Positions 1-14,174 of a stretch of 64,000 nucleotides of DNA are shown here, in pieces (position 1 is the first letter of the stretch; each line of letters begins with the position of its first letter). Source of the stretch: Basidiobolus meristosporus CBS 931.73 (lineage: Eukaryota; Basidiobolomycota; Basidiobolomycetes; Basidiobolales; Basidiobolaceae); the NCBI GenBank assembly GCA_002104905.1, contig MCFE01000021.1, positions 1 to 64,000 of the forward strand, in the 5' to 3' direction. The notes beneath the pieces were generated by a model that was not told where the DNA came from, did no database searches, and saw nothing but the letters and a program-made list of their open reading frames with translations. A program made the translations under genes and the position numbers.

Positions 1-145
1 ATAATTCTGGATAAAATATCAATTTCACTAGCTGTGACTACTCTTGAACTAGATATGAAATTAAACAAATTCCTAAATCTTTTTTATCGCGTAGATAACC
101 TGGATCTTGTTGCATGCGTTACCTTCTTCTTCAAAGAGTAAATGC

Positions 146-1885
146 ATGGGTGCTTACGATTATTGTCCAATCTGCAAACGCAACCATAGTGATGGCAAAC
201 GTCATTTGTTTTCAAAATCCCACCAAGAGAAGCTGGACACCTTAATCGGGAAACAGATTGAGGTATGTTCAATATTTCTTCGTCCAAGCATAAATCCCTC
301 GTGGCTCTTTAAAGTAAAGCTTACCAATAACCACACCTTTGCACAGAAATATAAGAAATTCAAGATTTTCCTCAAAGACGTAACACCCATCGTAGACGAA
401 ACGAAGCAACCAGAGTTGTGGTGTATTTTTTGCGAGCGAGAAGTTTTCCCCTCTAGTGATGAATCAAGCGAATTCCATCTAGTCTGGTGAGAGGCAAAGC
501 TCAATTGCCAAGTGTCTTGAAACCATTTTATTGAACTAAACGCTTTCAAGTTCACACATATTTGAGCATATGGCAGATCAAGAGCACCAGGAATGCCTGA
601 ACAGTTACTTCAAAAGATTTAAAGCAAAACAACAGTACAAGGAGGAATTTAAGCTAACCCCGAAAGCACTGAACAATGTAATTGCCTGTTACGATATATC
701 GTTAGCAAGTCGCCAGTTATAGCAGAGGCCAATATTAAGTTACATCTTCGCATTTATAGTTTTATCAAAAAGGAGAGAGGAAAATCAAGGAGTTGAAAGA
801 AAAGCTAGAATTGGAGCAAAAGAGGAAAGAAATTGCCCAGAAGAAACGCGAGATAGAGGCAATTATCTCACAAGCACCTACCTCAACACAACGTATGTAA
901 CATACTACTACACTTATTCTCATTCTGATTTAAATACCCATTTTGTATTCAGTTGAGCTACCTTTAGTTCACGAAACAGTCATGAGTTCACTTGGAGTGC
1001 TCCAGAATCCCACCGGTTGGCATGGAAACCAACGTGTTTGGGGTGGTGGTATAGTTAAATTCAAGAAGGTAACTTCGAGTTTTCTTGAGTTGTTGCAAAT
1101 AGCCTTCTCAGCAACAAGTGTTCGCCAATTGTAGGCTCATCAATGGATCCCATGGCCGATCGACCTTGATGATGAGGGCAGAGACTCTACGGCTGCATAC
1201 ATGGGCAACTGGGTTATCAACTCCAAAGCCAAAGCAGGCAACGAGGGAGAAGAGAATGATAGCACCAGATTTGATGATGAGCATGTATATAAGTTGTATG
1301 AATATGATTCAGCCGAGGAGCAAGAGGATGATGGCGAAATTGATGCTGGACCAAGTAGAGCTAGTCGAGCTCAAGCACCTCGTATGTTTCTCGTACCGAT
1401 TCCTCGAAAAAGCCAGTCTTAACTCAACTATCTCTAGGTCTCACGGCTATTCAAGTCCCTGCTTTGAAATCAGGGGAAAACAATGTCCATACCGAAGGAA
1501 GTAGTAAGTACCTATGTCATGAGCTCTTTGGAACCGTTGATATAGATTTACCAACCGTTTGGTTAGTTCCTCCATGGCTGCAAGATGACGATGATGAAGC
1601 GGAAGGATCTCGTAATAATGCAATTGGCCCGTCTATCGATGTATTTCTGAAAGCCAAGGAACTTGAGCGGAAATCGAAGCTGAATCCAGAGCGCATTGGT
1701 GCCGAATTTGATCGAAGTATTTCATTTAGCAGATGGTAATTCCCTACTGGATAGTATTAACCGTTATTACCGTAATAGCGAAAAAGGCTGGCAAGTACTG
1801 GGTTCCTAACTTTGGCCGGGTTTGGAATACGGGGCCAAGGAAAGAATCGAGAATGGAGTATTTTCGGGAGACTCGCAACAAATAA
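146..1885 (+). CDS. CENATAC (CCDC84)-like minor spliceosome protein
   Basis: Homologue of CENATAC/CCDC84, a nuclear protein that associates with the minor (U12) spliceosome and is needed for efficient removal of AT-AN minor introns. By my reading it has nine exons and eight GT-AG introns. The start at 146 puts the first zinc finger (CPIC, then H-x5-H) at the N-terminus, as in the animal protein. A second CxxC...H..H finger (WCIFCE, then FEHM) follows, then a Lys/Glu-rich coiled-coil stretch, an acidic linker, and the diagnostic C-terminus VPPWLQDDDDE, NPERIGAEFDR and WVPNFGRVWNTG. The last intron is placed at GTATTT after GAFDR-type sequence (exon end EFDR) to restore this frame; a splice at the later GTAATT breaks it. 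The TAA is at 1883-1885. It converges with TRM4. I am confident of the family; individual exon borders are less certain. Confidence 0.85.
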
Positions 1886-2552
1886 TCTAACCAGGCTTAA
1901 TCATACCATCTGCCTTGTGCACTCAGCCTCTTTAATACGCATCTATGCCACTCCAGATAGCGTGAGGCTATTCTAGGTAATGCGCTATTTGGTGTTAGCC
2001 ATACGACACGTCAAACAGAAGTTCATTCTATCTTGTAAAAATATCTATATGTTGGCTGGCTGCAAAGCAGATACTAGACTTGATTACTCGCCCTACCTCC
2101 TCTGATACCTTTTACTGTAGAAATTAGTTGCTGTACTGTTTGTTCAAATTGAGTAAAGTCTAAAGGGGCAACTGTGGGGATTGCTTTCATTAAGATAGTA
2201 GTAAATGCTGATGGTTCTATTTCCGCTAACACTAAATGCCCAGATTAATGGTAGACTGATCAGCTTGAACTAAACTTTATTTCCAAGTGCAGTGCAGTTG
2301 CAATGGCTTGTGCGATATATGAAATATGCTAAAAGGATGTTGAAACGAAAATTAATACCCTCAGGGTAGCGTTGATCAAATACGCTAGAGCTACCACCAT
2401 CACTATAGATCACACCGATTTAGGTGGCAACATTCACATTAAGACTTAATTCTCTGCAATGGGTCCATCCTCTTTAACCTTTGCGACCGAGGTGTTCGTG
2501 TCATTAAAATTAGCTTGGATATTGATCTTGGCCGCAATGGATAGTTTGAGTG
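1886..2552 (-). pseudogene. Decayed coding-like fragments of unknown family
   Basis: The spacer between the convergent CENATAC and TRM4 genes holds minus-strand stretches that read like protein but are broken. Around 2446-2550 the frame reads SLTLKLSIAAKINIQ and continues to GPIAEN, then needs a one-base shift to continue as LSLNVNVAT. Around 2330-2400 it reads GVIYSDGGSSSVFDQRYP. Around 2075-2225 it reads EIEPSAFTTILMKAIP, ending GIRGGR. Stops and frameshifts separate the pieces. I do not recognise the family. It could be a dead gene, a transposon remnant, or misread exons of a small real gene. Confidence 0.3.
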
Positions 2553-5429
<2,877 letters not shown>

Positions 5430-6275
5430 TCTTTTCTATTCTACTGCAGTCTATGTCGCTCTGTAGCGTGAGGTTGCTACCGGTGAACTTGCTTGATCAA
5501 GGGGAATTCCGTTCACGCTGTCAGGGTTTCGGATTCATTTTACATATTTGGTGAGGAGAATTCAGTATCTAATTTTTTTTTTTGGACCAGATCTACCACA
5601 CATCGCACGATTATGGACTTCAGCATCCGCTTCAAGAAATCTTAGCCATGGAGAAGGGCATTTCCAGGAAACCGGCTTATGGCACCCCCGATTTGTACTA
5701 TCTTGCACAACGAATAGACTACGATTGATGGAATAAGAGCCAATGGCCCACAAGCACTGTGCTTGGTGAATATAGAAGTAAAGCGAGATATTGAAAATGT
5801 TTAAGAGTGCTATATTCAGCCAAACAAGTGGGTGTAAACGTAAGTATGGTCTGTGATGGATAAATGAAATCTAATCAAAGAAAATTTTGCAAATGCGTTG
5901 GGAAGTCTTCGAGAAAATTCAAACACAAAATCAGTGGAGAGGCAAGAGGCCTGATGAAATATGGGCGATTAGCAGGCCGTGTGCCCCAAATCAAAAAGCA
6001 AAAAATGAATTGCAATCTTCAAGAGAAAACTGAGATATTAAGGATCAAGGGAAGTGGGCTCAAGCATTGGAAAATAATCCGTTGAGATTAGACTTGGGAA
6101 GGAAAATAAGAAATGCAGAGGTATTATCAATAAAATGGTGAGACCTAAAATTATAAGCCAATATGAGCTCGATAGAATCTCTTGTAGTTGCTTACCGAAG
6201 CGGCTTTCATAAAATGCAAAGGTGAAAAGGTTCACTATTCTACATAAAGTCATGTAACCAAATGTTACGACTTGA
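5430..6275. other. Intergenic: TRM4 promoter side and bHLH 3' side
   Basis: No gene seen. It holds the presumed TRM4 promoter (transcribed leftwards) and the 3' flank of the bHLH gene. There is a T-run at about 5573-5582. Small open frames here have no recognisable protein content. Confidence 0.5.
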
Positions 6276-7418
6276 TTAGGCTTGCAATGAGCTGCCACCA
6301 TTGCTCGTGAGCCCATCTGCGCTCTCTTTGCCTCCTTGGAGTTTTGACACCATGGCCTCCAGCTCTTGGTTTCGATTGTCTTGCTGTTGGATCAATTGTT
6401 GCAAGTGGCGAATATAATCAACGGACTTCTTGAGAATAATACCCTTGTTGGGCTTGTTGACGTTATCCCCATAACAGTCTGGAACAAGAGTCGAAAGCTC
6501 CTGTATTTTATCATTGATATTGTCTCTACGACGACGCTCGACTGTTGTATTGAAACGAAAAAGATTAGCAGCCATCCTCGAATCTGTACTAAGGGTAGAC
6601 TACATACCTGCATTGTGGCTTTCACGTCTACGTCTGCGTTTTTCGTACAACAGCTGGATTCTACGACACGATAGTGTAAGTAGGTGGGGGTTAAGTTCGA
6701 GTTCAGGGCAACATACTGTTTGGCAGCGCTTTCAGGCTCCTCGTTTTCAAGTAGAGTAGCCATCATCGACACGTTTCCATTTTGTCCTTGGAGTGAGGTT
6801 GGTGGGGAACCAGTGAGAGAATCCTGGTCCATGTTTTTATGGAACCAATCACCAGTGTGAGTTGGGACTGACATACTATGAAACCCGCCATGCATATCCG
6901 CTGGGCTTGAACCAAGTTGGCTACTGAGAGAGCCCACGTGATTCCCAAAGCGGACATGATTAACTCCAATATGACTCTTTATATCCATTGAAGAGAAAGC
7001 AGGCATAGATCCATGTGGAAGACCAGTGGAGAAATCGTTGCCGTCGTACAGGAAGTCATCGGGACCAGGCGAGTATACCGATCCGTTTCCTGGGGACGTA
7101 GCAAATGAGGAAGGATTGAAAGATCCATGTAGATCATCGCCAGTGTCAAAAGTAGATGGAGTATGGTGACGCGCAATGGTGATAGGGGACACCATCGGAG
7201 CTACAGAGGAATTGTGCATCTGAGTATCCTCCGATGTGTAGAATTCAGGTGAACTTTCTTTTTTAATATTCATAGTTCCTGCGAATTGCTGTTGCATCTG
7301 GAGGAAGCTTGGGTCCATGGAAGATCCGAAATTGCCATCTGTCTGCATTTTCATTTGGGATTGTTGAAGGTGATACGAAGTGGGGTGTGATAGCTTCAGA
7401 GATTGAGGTTGTTGCTGT

Positions 7419-7450
<32 letters not shown>

Positions 7451-7495
7451 ATTGAAACCCGCGAAATTAAACGTTTGATTTGTAAAAGAGCTCAT
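6276..7495 (-). CDS. Gln-rich bHLH transcription factor, Esc1/MiT-TFE-like
   Basis: Nuclear E-box-binding transcription factor. Exons 7495-6717, 6660-6608 and 6541-6276 give 365 residues; the second and third exons are needed to join the DNA-binding domain. The basic region reads [18 protein letters not shown], with the E-box-reading His, Glu and Arg residues, followed by helix 1 ([13 protein letters not shown]), a short loop ([10 protein letters not shown]) and helix 2 ([15 protein letters not shown]), then a short leucine/glutamine heptad tail. The SHNAVERRRR plus NKG-IL pattern resembles fungal Esc1-type and animal MiT/TFE or USF factors. The first ~260 residues are Ser/Pro/Gly-rich, with a 14-residue polyglutamine tract (CAA/CAG, about 7413-7452) near the N-terminus. 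Target genes cannot be deduced. Confidence 0.85.
7413..7452. repeat. CAA/CAG microsatellite coding polyglutamine
   Basis: Short trinucleotide tract on the minus strand with mixed CAA and CAG codons, coding the polyglutamine run near the N-terminus of the bHLH factor. Interrupted codon use suggests it is less prone to slippage than a pure tract. Confidence 0.85.
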
Positions 7496-10400
7496 GGTGC
7501 CCGGATGAGACTACTAATTCAAGTGTGCGTGTCGAAAGATAACTAGTGATTAGAATCGAAGTTAATAAAGTGAGAAAGCGTTTAAAGTAAAGGTTGATAT
7601 GCAAGTTGTGTTAGAGCAAACTAGAAAGGCAAGCAAGTGGCTCGATAGGGAATAAGATAATAATTAGAGAACAAAGAAGTGGGGTCTTGTGTTTAAATTT
7701 AGGGAGGACGAAAGAAGAAAATAAAAGAAGAAAATTTTGGGGGAAAAGAGGCGACAGTGATATTAATATATTCATCGGTTTCTGAAATTGCGAGAATTTG
7801 ACCAAACAATTCTTCGCAGATCTGAACCACACCATTCCTAGAACTTGTAAATAGTCCCCTTATTTGATCGATAGCGTTCATCAATCAATTTCCATAAGTT
7901 TTGGACAAATTTCATAATTTGGATCAGTATATTAGTATAGGATTGTCTTGAAACTTGAAGTACCACTTAGCTTAACATACTTAAGACACGTCTTGATATT
8001 TCAACACCACTTGGGATATATTTAACACCTACAAATATACGTCGGATTTGTCAGTCGGCCCATCAAGGACGTGGCAGCCTCCAGTATTCACACTGTTCTT
8101 CCGATGATATCCTACGAGCGCTAAGTTGGTACTAGCTGGCTCAGATGTCGGTGCTACAGTATTACTTGTCAGTATTCTAAGTGTATACAGATCTAGCGGT
8201 GCTTCAGAATTGGATACAATCCTCGTAAATGCATCCAATCAAATGTTTTTCTGAATAATGGCTTGATACATTTGGCGTGGTGGTTGTGGTAAGGACTATC
8301 TGACATTTCATCATCTTCCTCAATTTCCATATTAATAGGAACTGTTTGACGCCTGAATATATATACTATCCTTTAATACAATGTCAAATGTACTTGACAT
8401 CATCCAAAATAGGACTTTTTGAGTCAACTGTTGAGTGGAGAATTCTATAAGTCTCCAGCCCATAGCTTATTGATGACATTGCTTCCTAGATGATGAATGG
8501 TCGTTTATGGTACTCTTTCGATGGTATGGTGTCTTGGCAAATGTTATCTAATCATCAATCTTCACACTACGTTTCAATGGACATAGTGCTTTTTGTCCTG
8601 AATTCCATCAAGCCATCCTTGGTGATTTTCTGGTATAATTGTCCCAATTCATTCCAACTTGGTTATCTCGTGCAACCATTCCACACCACACAGCTGTCGA
8701 GGCTGAGCGTATGGAGTAGGATAAGAAGATCAGTGGGAGTTACAGCACCACAGTACAATGCTGGCAGTTTGGTAAATAGCTGCGCATTCAGTAGGTGTTC
8801 TCCATGATCAAGTCAATTTTGATTAATCTGGAGTTCATGACCTAAATTGCACACTCAAAGAAACTAGTCGGTGACAGCATAGTGTGGTGTTTTATCTCAT
8901 CATTGAGGAAACCCGATGCGTGGTAATAATTCGACATTGCCGAAAGCGACAAAGCAGTCAACATCAGCTAGCCAATCCTTAGCACACTGGACGGCGCCGA
9001 AGTAGCCCACCGGAGAACTAATTGAGAAACTCCACTGAGACCGAGCCTTCTAGTGATGCAGGAGATTCAACAAGTTATACACGCTCTTGGTAATCAGGAA
9101 GTAGGATCCTTGAACCATGGTTTCATTGAGTACAGCTACCCATTCAAATATACATAAACAACACCCATCGTGTATATTCAATACATATTTGCCTTCAATT
9201 TGCTCAGGAAATTCGGCATGTTCGGAGTGCCTTCGTTTGGAACACTGGGACAACAAATCTGGGTCACTATAGTCCGCCAATCATAAGCGACCAGAATGAA
9301 TCAAATGCCATCAATACCACGAACCAATTGATGAGATGATGATGTCTGAGTTCAAAGCTAAATATTGGTCCATTATTTCGGCCACTGTAAAATATTCCGA
9401 TGACTTGTGAACTGAAAAAACTGAACTCATTGCAATTACAATGTGGTGAGCATGCCAGCCATAAAATGCCATTTTCCACGTGCAATGCTTATTGTACATT
9501 ACAAATATTGAGCAGTCATGATTTGTATACGCACATAAATCTTTAAGCTTCGATGACATAGCAAAAGTACCTACCAGAGTCACCAAGAAATGTTCAGGTC
9601 AAGCCCCTGATGACTAGGGGCTTTACAGTATCATATTTTTGATGATAATTTCAATATGGTCCTGCAGTAGCTCCCCTTCATGGAATACTGTCAAGGAACA
9701 CACAGCGTATGATTGCCGACACCAGCGGCCTATCAACTCGATTGGCCGTTTGATCAAAGGTCCCACGCTCATTTATTTTTCTAAATGGAAGGATTCTAAG
9801 CCACAACCCAGTTTTCCCTTCTTTTCCATACACAATCGAAACGATTATGAGGTATGGTCACAATATGAACAGAATAGTTAATCCGTTGTTTGGGATGGTG
9901 GTTGGTTTGTTGGTTTGACACGTAGAAATAGGAATTGTCTCACTTGACTTCTTATCGCTAAATGTGTGCTATTTGATAACGGGGTTTTATTATATACGGT
10001 CGACAAAACCTTCAAGATCCTATCAATGAACTGTACACCATTGGCATTAGGCTCTTTGCAAAACAGGCACGGCTCATTATTCAATTTCAATACCTCCAAT
10101 CCAAATCCAATACTTCTAGAAATCTGTTTATCAGCCACAGGCCTATAATGACACCAGCCATTATTTACTCAGAAAAATGGCTGGTCAAACTTCATCAAGA
10201 GCACAATCAAGAAAGGGCATTGTTTCCAGTGCCTCTGGAAAGTGAAGAGTATTGTTACCGATGTTCAGTTGATCGGCAGCATGGCAAATATAATACGCAC
10301 CAAAGAGAGGAGATAACCCTGGCATAAATATATTCTGATGCACTCTCGTGGTTCTTCATTTTCAGTCCTTGCATTTCCTACATTATCTTATGTCTCCCGC

Positions 10401-10972
10401 TTTCTGAAGTCGTATTCATAATTCAGAAGCCGAAGATGGCCACATACTATCGAACAACGAATCAGACCAGCTCTGTATGGAGGTCCCTACTTCACAATTC
10501 TCGGTGTGAGCAAATGAATATTGAAGTGATGAAGTATGGTGTATTCTTGGCCTCGTTCATAAATATTAACTGAATCAGCCTCTTTTCTATCGTATCCATT
10601 TTTTATGAATGACAGCTACTTGCAAGACGGATCGCGCTAATAATTGTAATTGCCGAAGGCAATGATATGTTCTCTGAGCCAATGATCACTTGTATTAATA
10701 CTCCCTATTTTCGCTAGCAATGATCTTAGCCGGTCAATTGTTAGATGGTCTGCGTATTTGTACATGAATATTTAGGTGAGGCCAATTGAAGCTTTGGCAT
10801 TAGAACTTGATGAGTTATAAACTGGATCATCGATTTGGTGTTTGGGTCACCACCATTCGTCCAACTTTCTAGGGGTTACATAAACCAGCCACATTGTAGG
10901 CAAGTCACAACTCTGAGTCAAACCTCTTCTTATTACACACCACCTTTCTCTACCTTGACAATTCCTTGAAGT
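7496..10972. other. Gene-poor island with decayed coding-like stretches
   Basis: About 3.5 kb without a supportable gene between the bHLH start and VTI1. The first few hundred bases should contain the bHLH promoter and 5' leader. Minus-strand frames at 9050-9280, 9311-9586 and 9878-10138 are open but broken by stops and have protein-like composition. The first loosely resembles the catalytic region of PIF/Harbinger-type DDE transposases. No intact transposase or terminal repeats were recognised. Confidence 0.4.
9050..9280 (-). mobile_element. Possible PIF/Harbinger-type transposase relic
   Basis: A 76-codon open frame with a stop at 9050-9052. The segment GKYVLNIHDGCCLCIFEW followed by KSVYNLLN loosely follows the order of a Harbinger DDE core (a Y-x-LN strand, then a variable strand, then an SxVxxLL helix), but the conserved D and E are not clearly placed. 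Further minus-strand coding-like sequence continues past the stop towards 8890 in shifted frames. It could equally be chance or another decayed gene. Confidence 0.2.
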
Positions 10973-12020
10973 ATGGCTGATGTTTCTGAGCTTTTCGAGT
11001 CATATGAGCAAGAATATACCACGTTAAGCATTGCTATTTCTAAAAAACTCAATGCGGTTATCCCAGGACAAGTCGGAGGTGATGACACTGCGGCAGCTGA
11101 TAGTATTCTGATTCTTTTCTCACCATTTTCTGTATTTGTCTCTGTTCGTTATTTGATATAGAGGAAAGAAAGGCTAGCATCAGAGCCACTGAACGGGAAT
11201 TGGAAGAGGCTGACGAGATCGTGTGTGCTTTTTCTTTACCAAAGTACTCTTGCGACAATACATACTTATTGAACCTTTAGGTAGAGCAAATGGAAATGGA
11301 GGTATTTAACCTTCCTCAGGCTTCACGAACTCGCTTTCAAGCTCGTCTCAGAGGATATAAAAGTGAGTTGGGAAACCTTAAGCGCGATCTTGTAAGTTCA
11401 ACCACGCCAACTTTGGGCCTTCTTCTTTATAAAATGATTTACTTTTCACAAAGAAACGAATATCTTCCTCCTCCGGTGAGCGTGAAGAGCTACTTTTGGG
11501 GCATACTACTCTGGACTTGGATTCTGTCAGTATGGACCAGAGAGCAAGATTACTCAGTGGGACAGAAAGGCTTTCCGACTCCTCGCGTCGGCTGCAGGAT
11601 TCCCATAGATTGGCTCTTGAGACTGGTATGTCTTCAATATACTCTACCGAGGACGATACTAACCCGCTTCGCAGAATCGGTAGGTGTAGGCATTTTGAAT
11701 GATTTGCGAGGGCAGCGAGAACAAATTCAGCATACAAGGGATACAGTTAGTATATAGGATTATACTATGCATTGGCCAAACATTTAACGGGATCGACCAC
11801 TACAGTTGTTTGCAGCTGATTCGTCCATTGACCGGGCTGGTAGAACCTTGAAGACAATGACTCGTCGGTGAGTAGGTTTGTCAGCTAGATTGCTGTAAGT
11901 TGTATCACTGTTAACCGTTGTTTAAACAGAATGATGACGAACCGGCTTTTAACAGCAGCCATTGTCATCGTCCTAGTCTTGATCATTGGTTTTATTGTTT
12001 ACATGAAATTCTTCCATTGA
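10973..12020 (+). CDS. VTI1: Qb-SNARE VTI1
   Basis: Tail-anchored Qb-SNARE acting in Golgi, endosome and vacuole fusion. The N-terminal three-helix domain begins LFESYEQEYTTLS and includes FNLPQASRTRFQARLRGYK. The SNARE motif runs from RLSDSSRRLQDSHRLALET through VGVGILNDLRGQREQI to DRAGRTLKTMTRRM, with the central Q in LRGQREQ. It ends with a C-terminal membrane anchor (about AAIVIVLVLIIGFIVYM) and a three-residue lumenal tail. Exons join at donors after DTAAAD, ADEI, RDL, ALET, RDT and TRR, all GT-AG; the acceptor before LFAAD is the CTACAG just upstream, not the later TTGCAG, because only that keeps the frame. The TGA is at 12018-12020. Family call is firm. Confidence 0.9.
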
Positions 12021-13064
12021 CATATTCTTACCTGACATTTTCCACCGTCTTTAATCCACTGTACTTTGTAGCTGATTGGAAAATAATATAAAGTATTAGC
12101 CAAATTGCACCTGTTTTCTCTTCACCGTTGAAGGATAGTATCTAGTGTGTACTCCTTCGATATAGATATACCCTCAGGCTCCACATCAAGGTGTGTATAC
12201 TAGCTACTATGCTATACTGAACTCCTCTTGATAGTACGTAGAATTGATTTTCTTTATCAAAACAAAGCTCAACGACAGATGTATCTTGCCATACTATACT
12301 TGCAAGTAAAGTTATATGGCGACCTAGCATACAATGTTGCATTCATTGATAGAAATATGTTCCAAAACTACATTGTTTCCTCGACTTGATTTTCGAAACG
12401 AACCGTTTCAAGCTGCTACTTGGTGCAAAATACCGATGCTGATAGCATCTGGGAACTAATGAAGCCTATTTAAGTACACCAAAGACGCAAACCTAACGAT
12501 AATCCATCCTAAAGCAAGTTTGTGATCATCGCATTTTCAACGCTGCACGACGTGGAATTACATCATAGTGTTGGCAAGTCAACATAAATCTAGATTAGAT
12601 GAACGGCCAATAAAAGGAATTAAATACACTCTAGTCGGTATGGTAAAAATACCATAAATCTCCCCAATGTGGGGCGCTCTTCATTCTTGATAGAATTTAA
12701 ATCCGAATACAGATTTTTTTCAATCTCTACGCCAATTCTGTTGGTCCCCACAGATCGCGTAATTACCGCAATTATACTTATTTCCCCACAATAGCCCCGA
12801 AATCTTTACCATTGCACGATGATATCATTCCGCGATCCATAGAAAGGCGATGAATAAATGGAAGAATGTGATGGTGATACTTGGAAATACAACAGACTAG
12901 AGAAATTTTCACCCACTTGTTGTTGTTTTGACCTCAAAATCAACTCGACCCAATCATGGGCAGTGGATTGAATGTAAGAAAATATCGTTGACAGATAAAA
13001 AGCTTCCGTATCCCAGTTTGAAGGGTTTTAACTTAGCGTACAATATTACTCATTCATTGCTAAA
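12021..13064. other. Intergenic: VTI1 3' flank and RNR2 promoter
   Basis: No gene seen in about 1 kb. The distal part should contain the RNR2 promoter; I did not find an ACGCGT (MluI cell-cycle box) in it. Open frames on either strand are short and unlike known proteins. Confidence 0.5.
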
Positions 13065-14174
13065 ATGTCTACTGCCTCCAATGAAACCGCAAAAGTCGAA
13101 AAGGTTAGTACTGAGGAAACTCCGGTTGTGAGTACTGAGCTAGGTGAGGTGGATACCCCTCAGAAAAGTGCCAAACCCAACACTCCTTTAGTAGAGGAGG
13201 AAGAAGAGCCTTTACTCAAACCCAATCCAAGGCGGTTTGTTCTATTCCCTATTCGCTATCACGATGTTTGGCAGATGTACAAAAAAGCCGAGGCTTCAAT
13301 CTGGACAGCGGAGGAGGTGGACCTCTCCAAGGATATGACGGACTGGGAGAAGCTCAACGATGGCGAACGTCATTTCATCTCTCACGTTCTTGCTTTCTTT
13401 GCTGCTTCTGATGGAATTGTGAATGAAAATTTAGTGGAAAGATTCAGTGATGAGGTCCAGATCCCCGAGGCCCGCTTTTTCTATGGCTTCCAAATTATGA
13501 TCGAGAACATCCACTCAGAAATGTACTCCTTGCTCATTGATACCTATATCAAAGACCCTCAAGAACGCGACAAATTGTTCAATGCTATCGAAACCATCCC
13601 ATGCATTACAAAGAAGGCTGACTGGGCGATGAAATGGATCTCCGATCGTGACTCTACATTCGCAATGCGCTTGGTAGCTTTCGCTGCTGTTGAAGGGATC
13701 TTCTTCTCTGGCTCCTTCGCTTCAATCTTCTGGCTGAAGAAACGTGGGCTTATGCCAGGTCTCACATTCTCGAATGAATTAATTTCGCGTGATGAGGGTC
13801 TTCATACCGATTTCGCCTGCTTGCTGTTCAGTCTTCTCCGTAAGAAACCCAGTGTTGAGAAGGTCACAGCCATCATCACTGAAGCAGTGGTGATTGAGCA
13901 GGAATTCTTGACTGATGCGCTACCAGTTGCATTGATTGGTATGAATGCAAAACTCATGGGTCAGTACATCGAATTCGTGGCCGATAGACTGCTGGTAGCT
14001 CTGGGTTGCCCCAAGGTATATGAGGTCGAGAATCCATTCGATTTCATGGATCTCATCTCACTCCAGGGCAAGACCAATTTCTTCGAGAAGCGTGTATCTG
14101 ATTACCAGAAGTCAGGCGTCATGAATTCCTCGAAGGGGGAGGACTCAGCTTTCACACTCGATGCCGACTTTTAA
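13065..14174 (+). CDS. RNR2: Ribonucleotide reductase small subunit
   Basis: Class I RNR beta subunit, 369 residues, which supplies the tyrosyl radical for reduction of ribonucleotides to deoxyribonucleotides in the cytosol. The diiron ligands are all present: Asp116, Glu147, His150, Glu210, Glu244 and His247. The radical tyrosine is Tyr154 in IHSEMYS. This is therefore a catalytic Rnr2-type subunit, not an Rnr4-like chaperone that lacks ligands. The C-terminus FTLDADF is the peptide that docks on the large subunit. The first ~50 residues are a Glu/Thr-rich disordered leader. The gene has no introns, unusual among its neighbours and fitting for a highly, periodically expressed gene. Confidence 0.97.
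   Translation: MSTASNETAKVEKVSTEETPVVSTELGEVDTPQKSAKPNTPLVEEEEEPLLKPNPRRFVLFPIRYHDVWQMYKKAEASIWTAEEVDLSKDMTDWEKLNDGERHFISHVLAFFAASDGIVNENLVERFSDEVQIPEARFFYGFQIMIENIHSEMYSLLIDTYIKDPQERDKLFNAIETIPCITKKADWAMKWISDRDSTFAMRLVAFAAVEGIFFSGSFASIFWLKKRGLMPGLTFSNELISRDEGLHTDFACLLFSLLRKKPSVEKVTAIITEAVVIEQEFLTDALPVALIGMNAKLMGQYIEFVADRLLVALGCPKVYEVENPFDFMDLISLQGKTNFFEKRVSDYQKSGVMNSSKGEDSAFTLDADF

Noticed and set aside
8367-8376. CTATCCTTTA, similar to a U12 donor.
   Set aside because: The first base does not fit (neither A nor G) and it is in a gene-poor region without exons to join.
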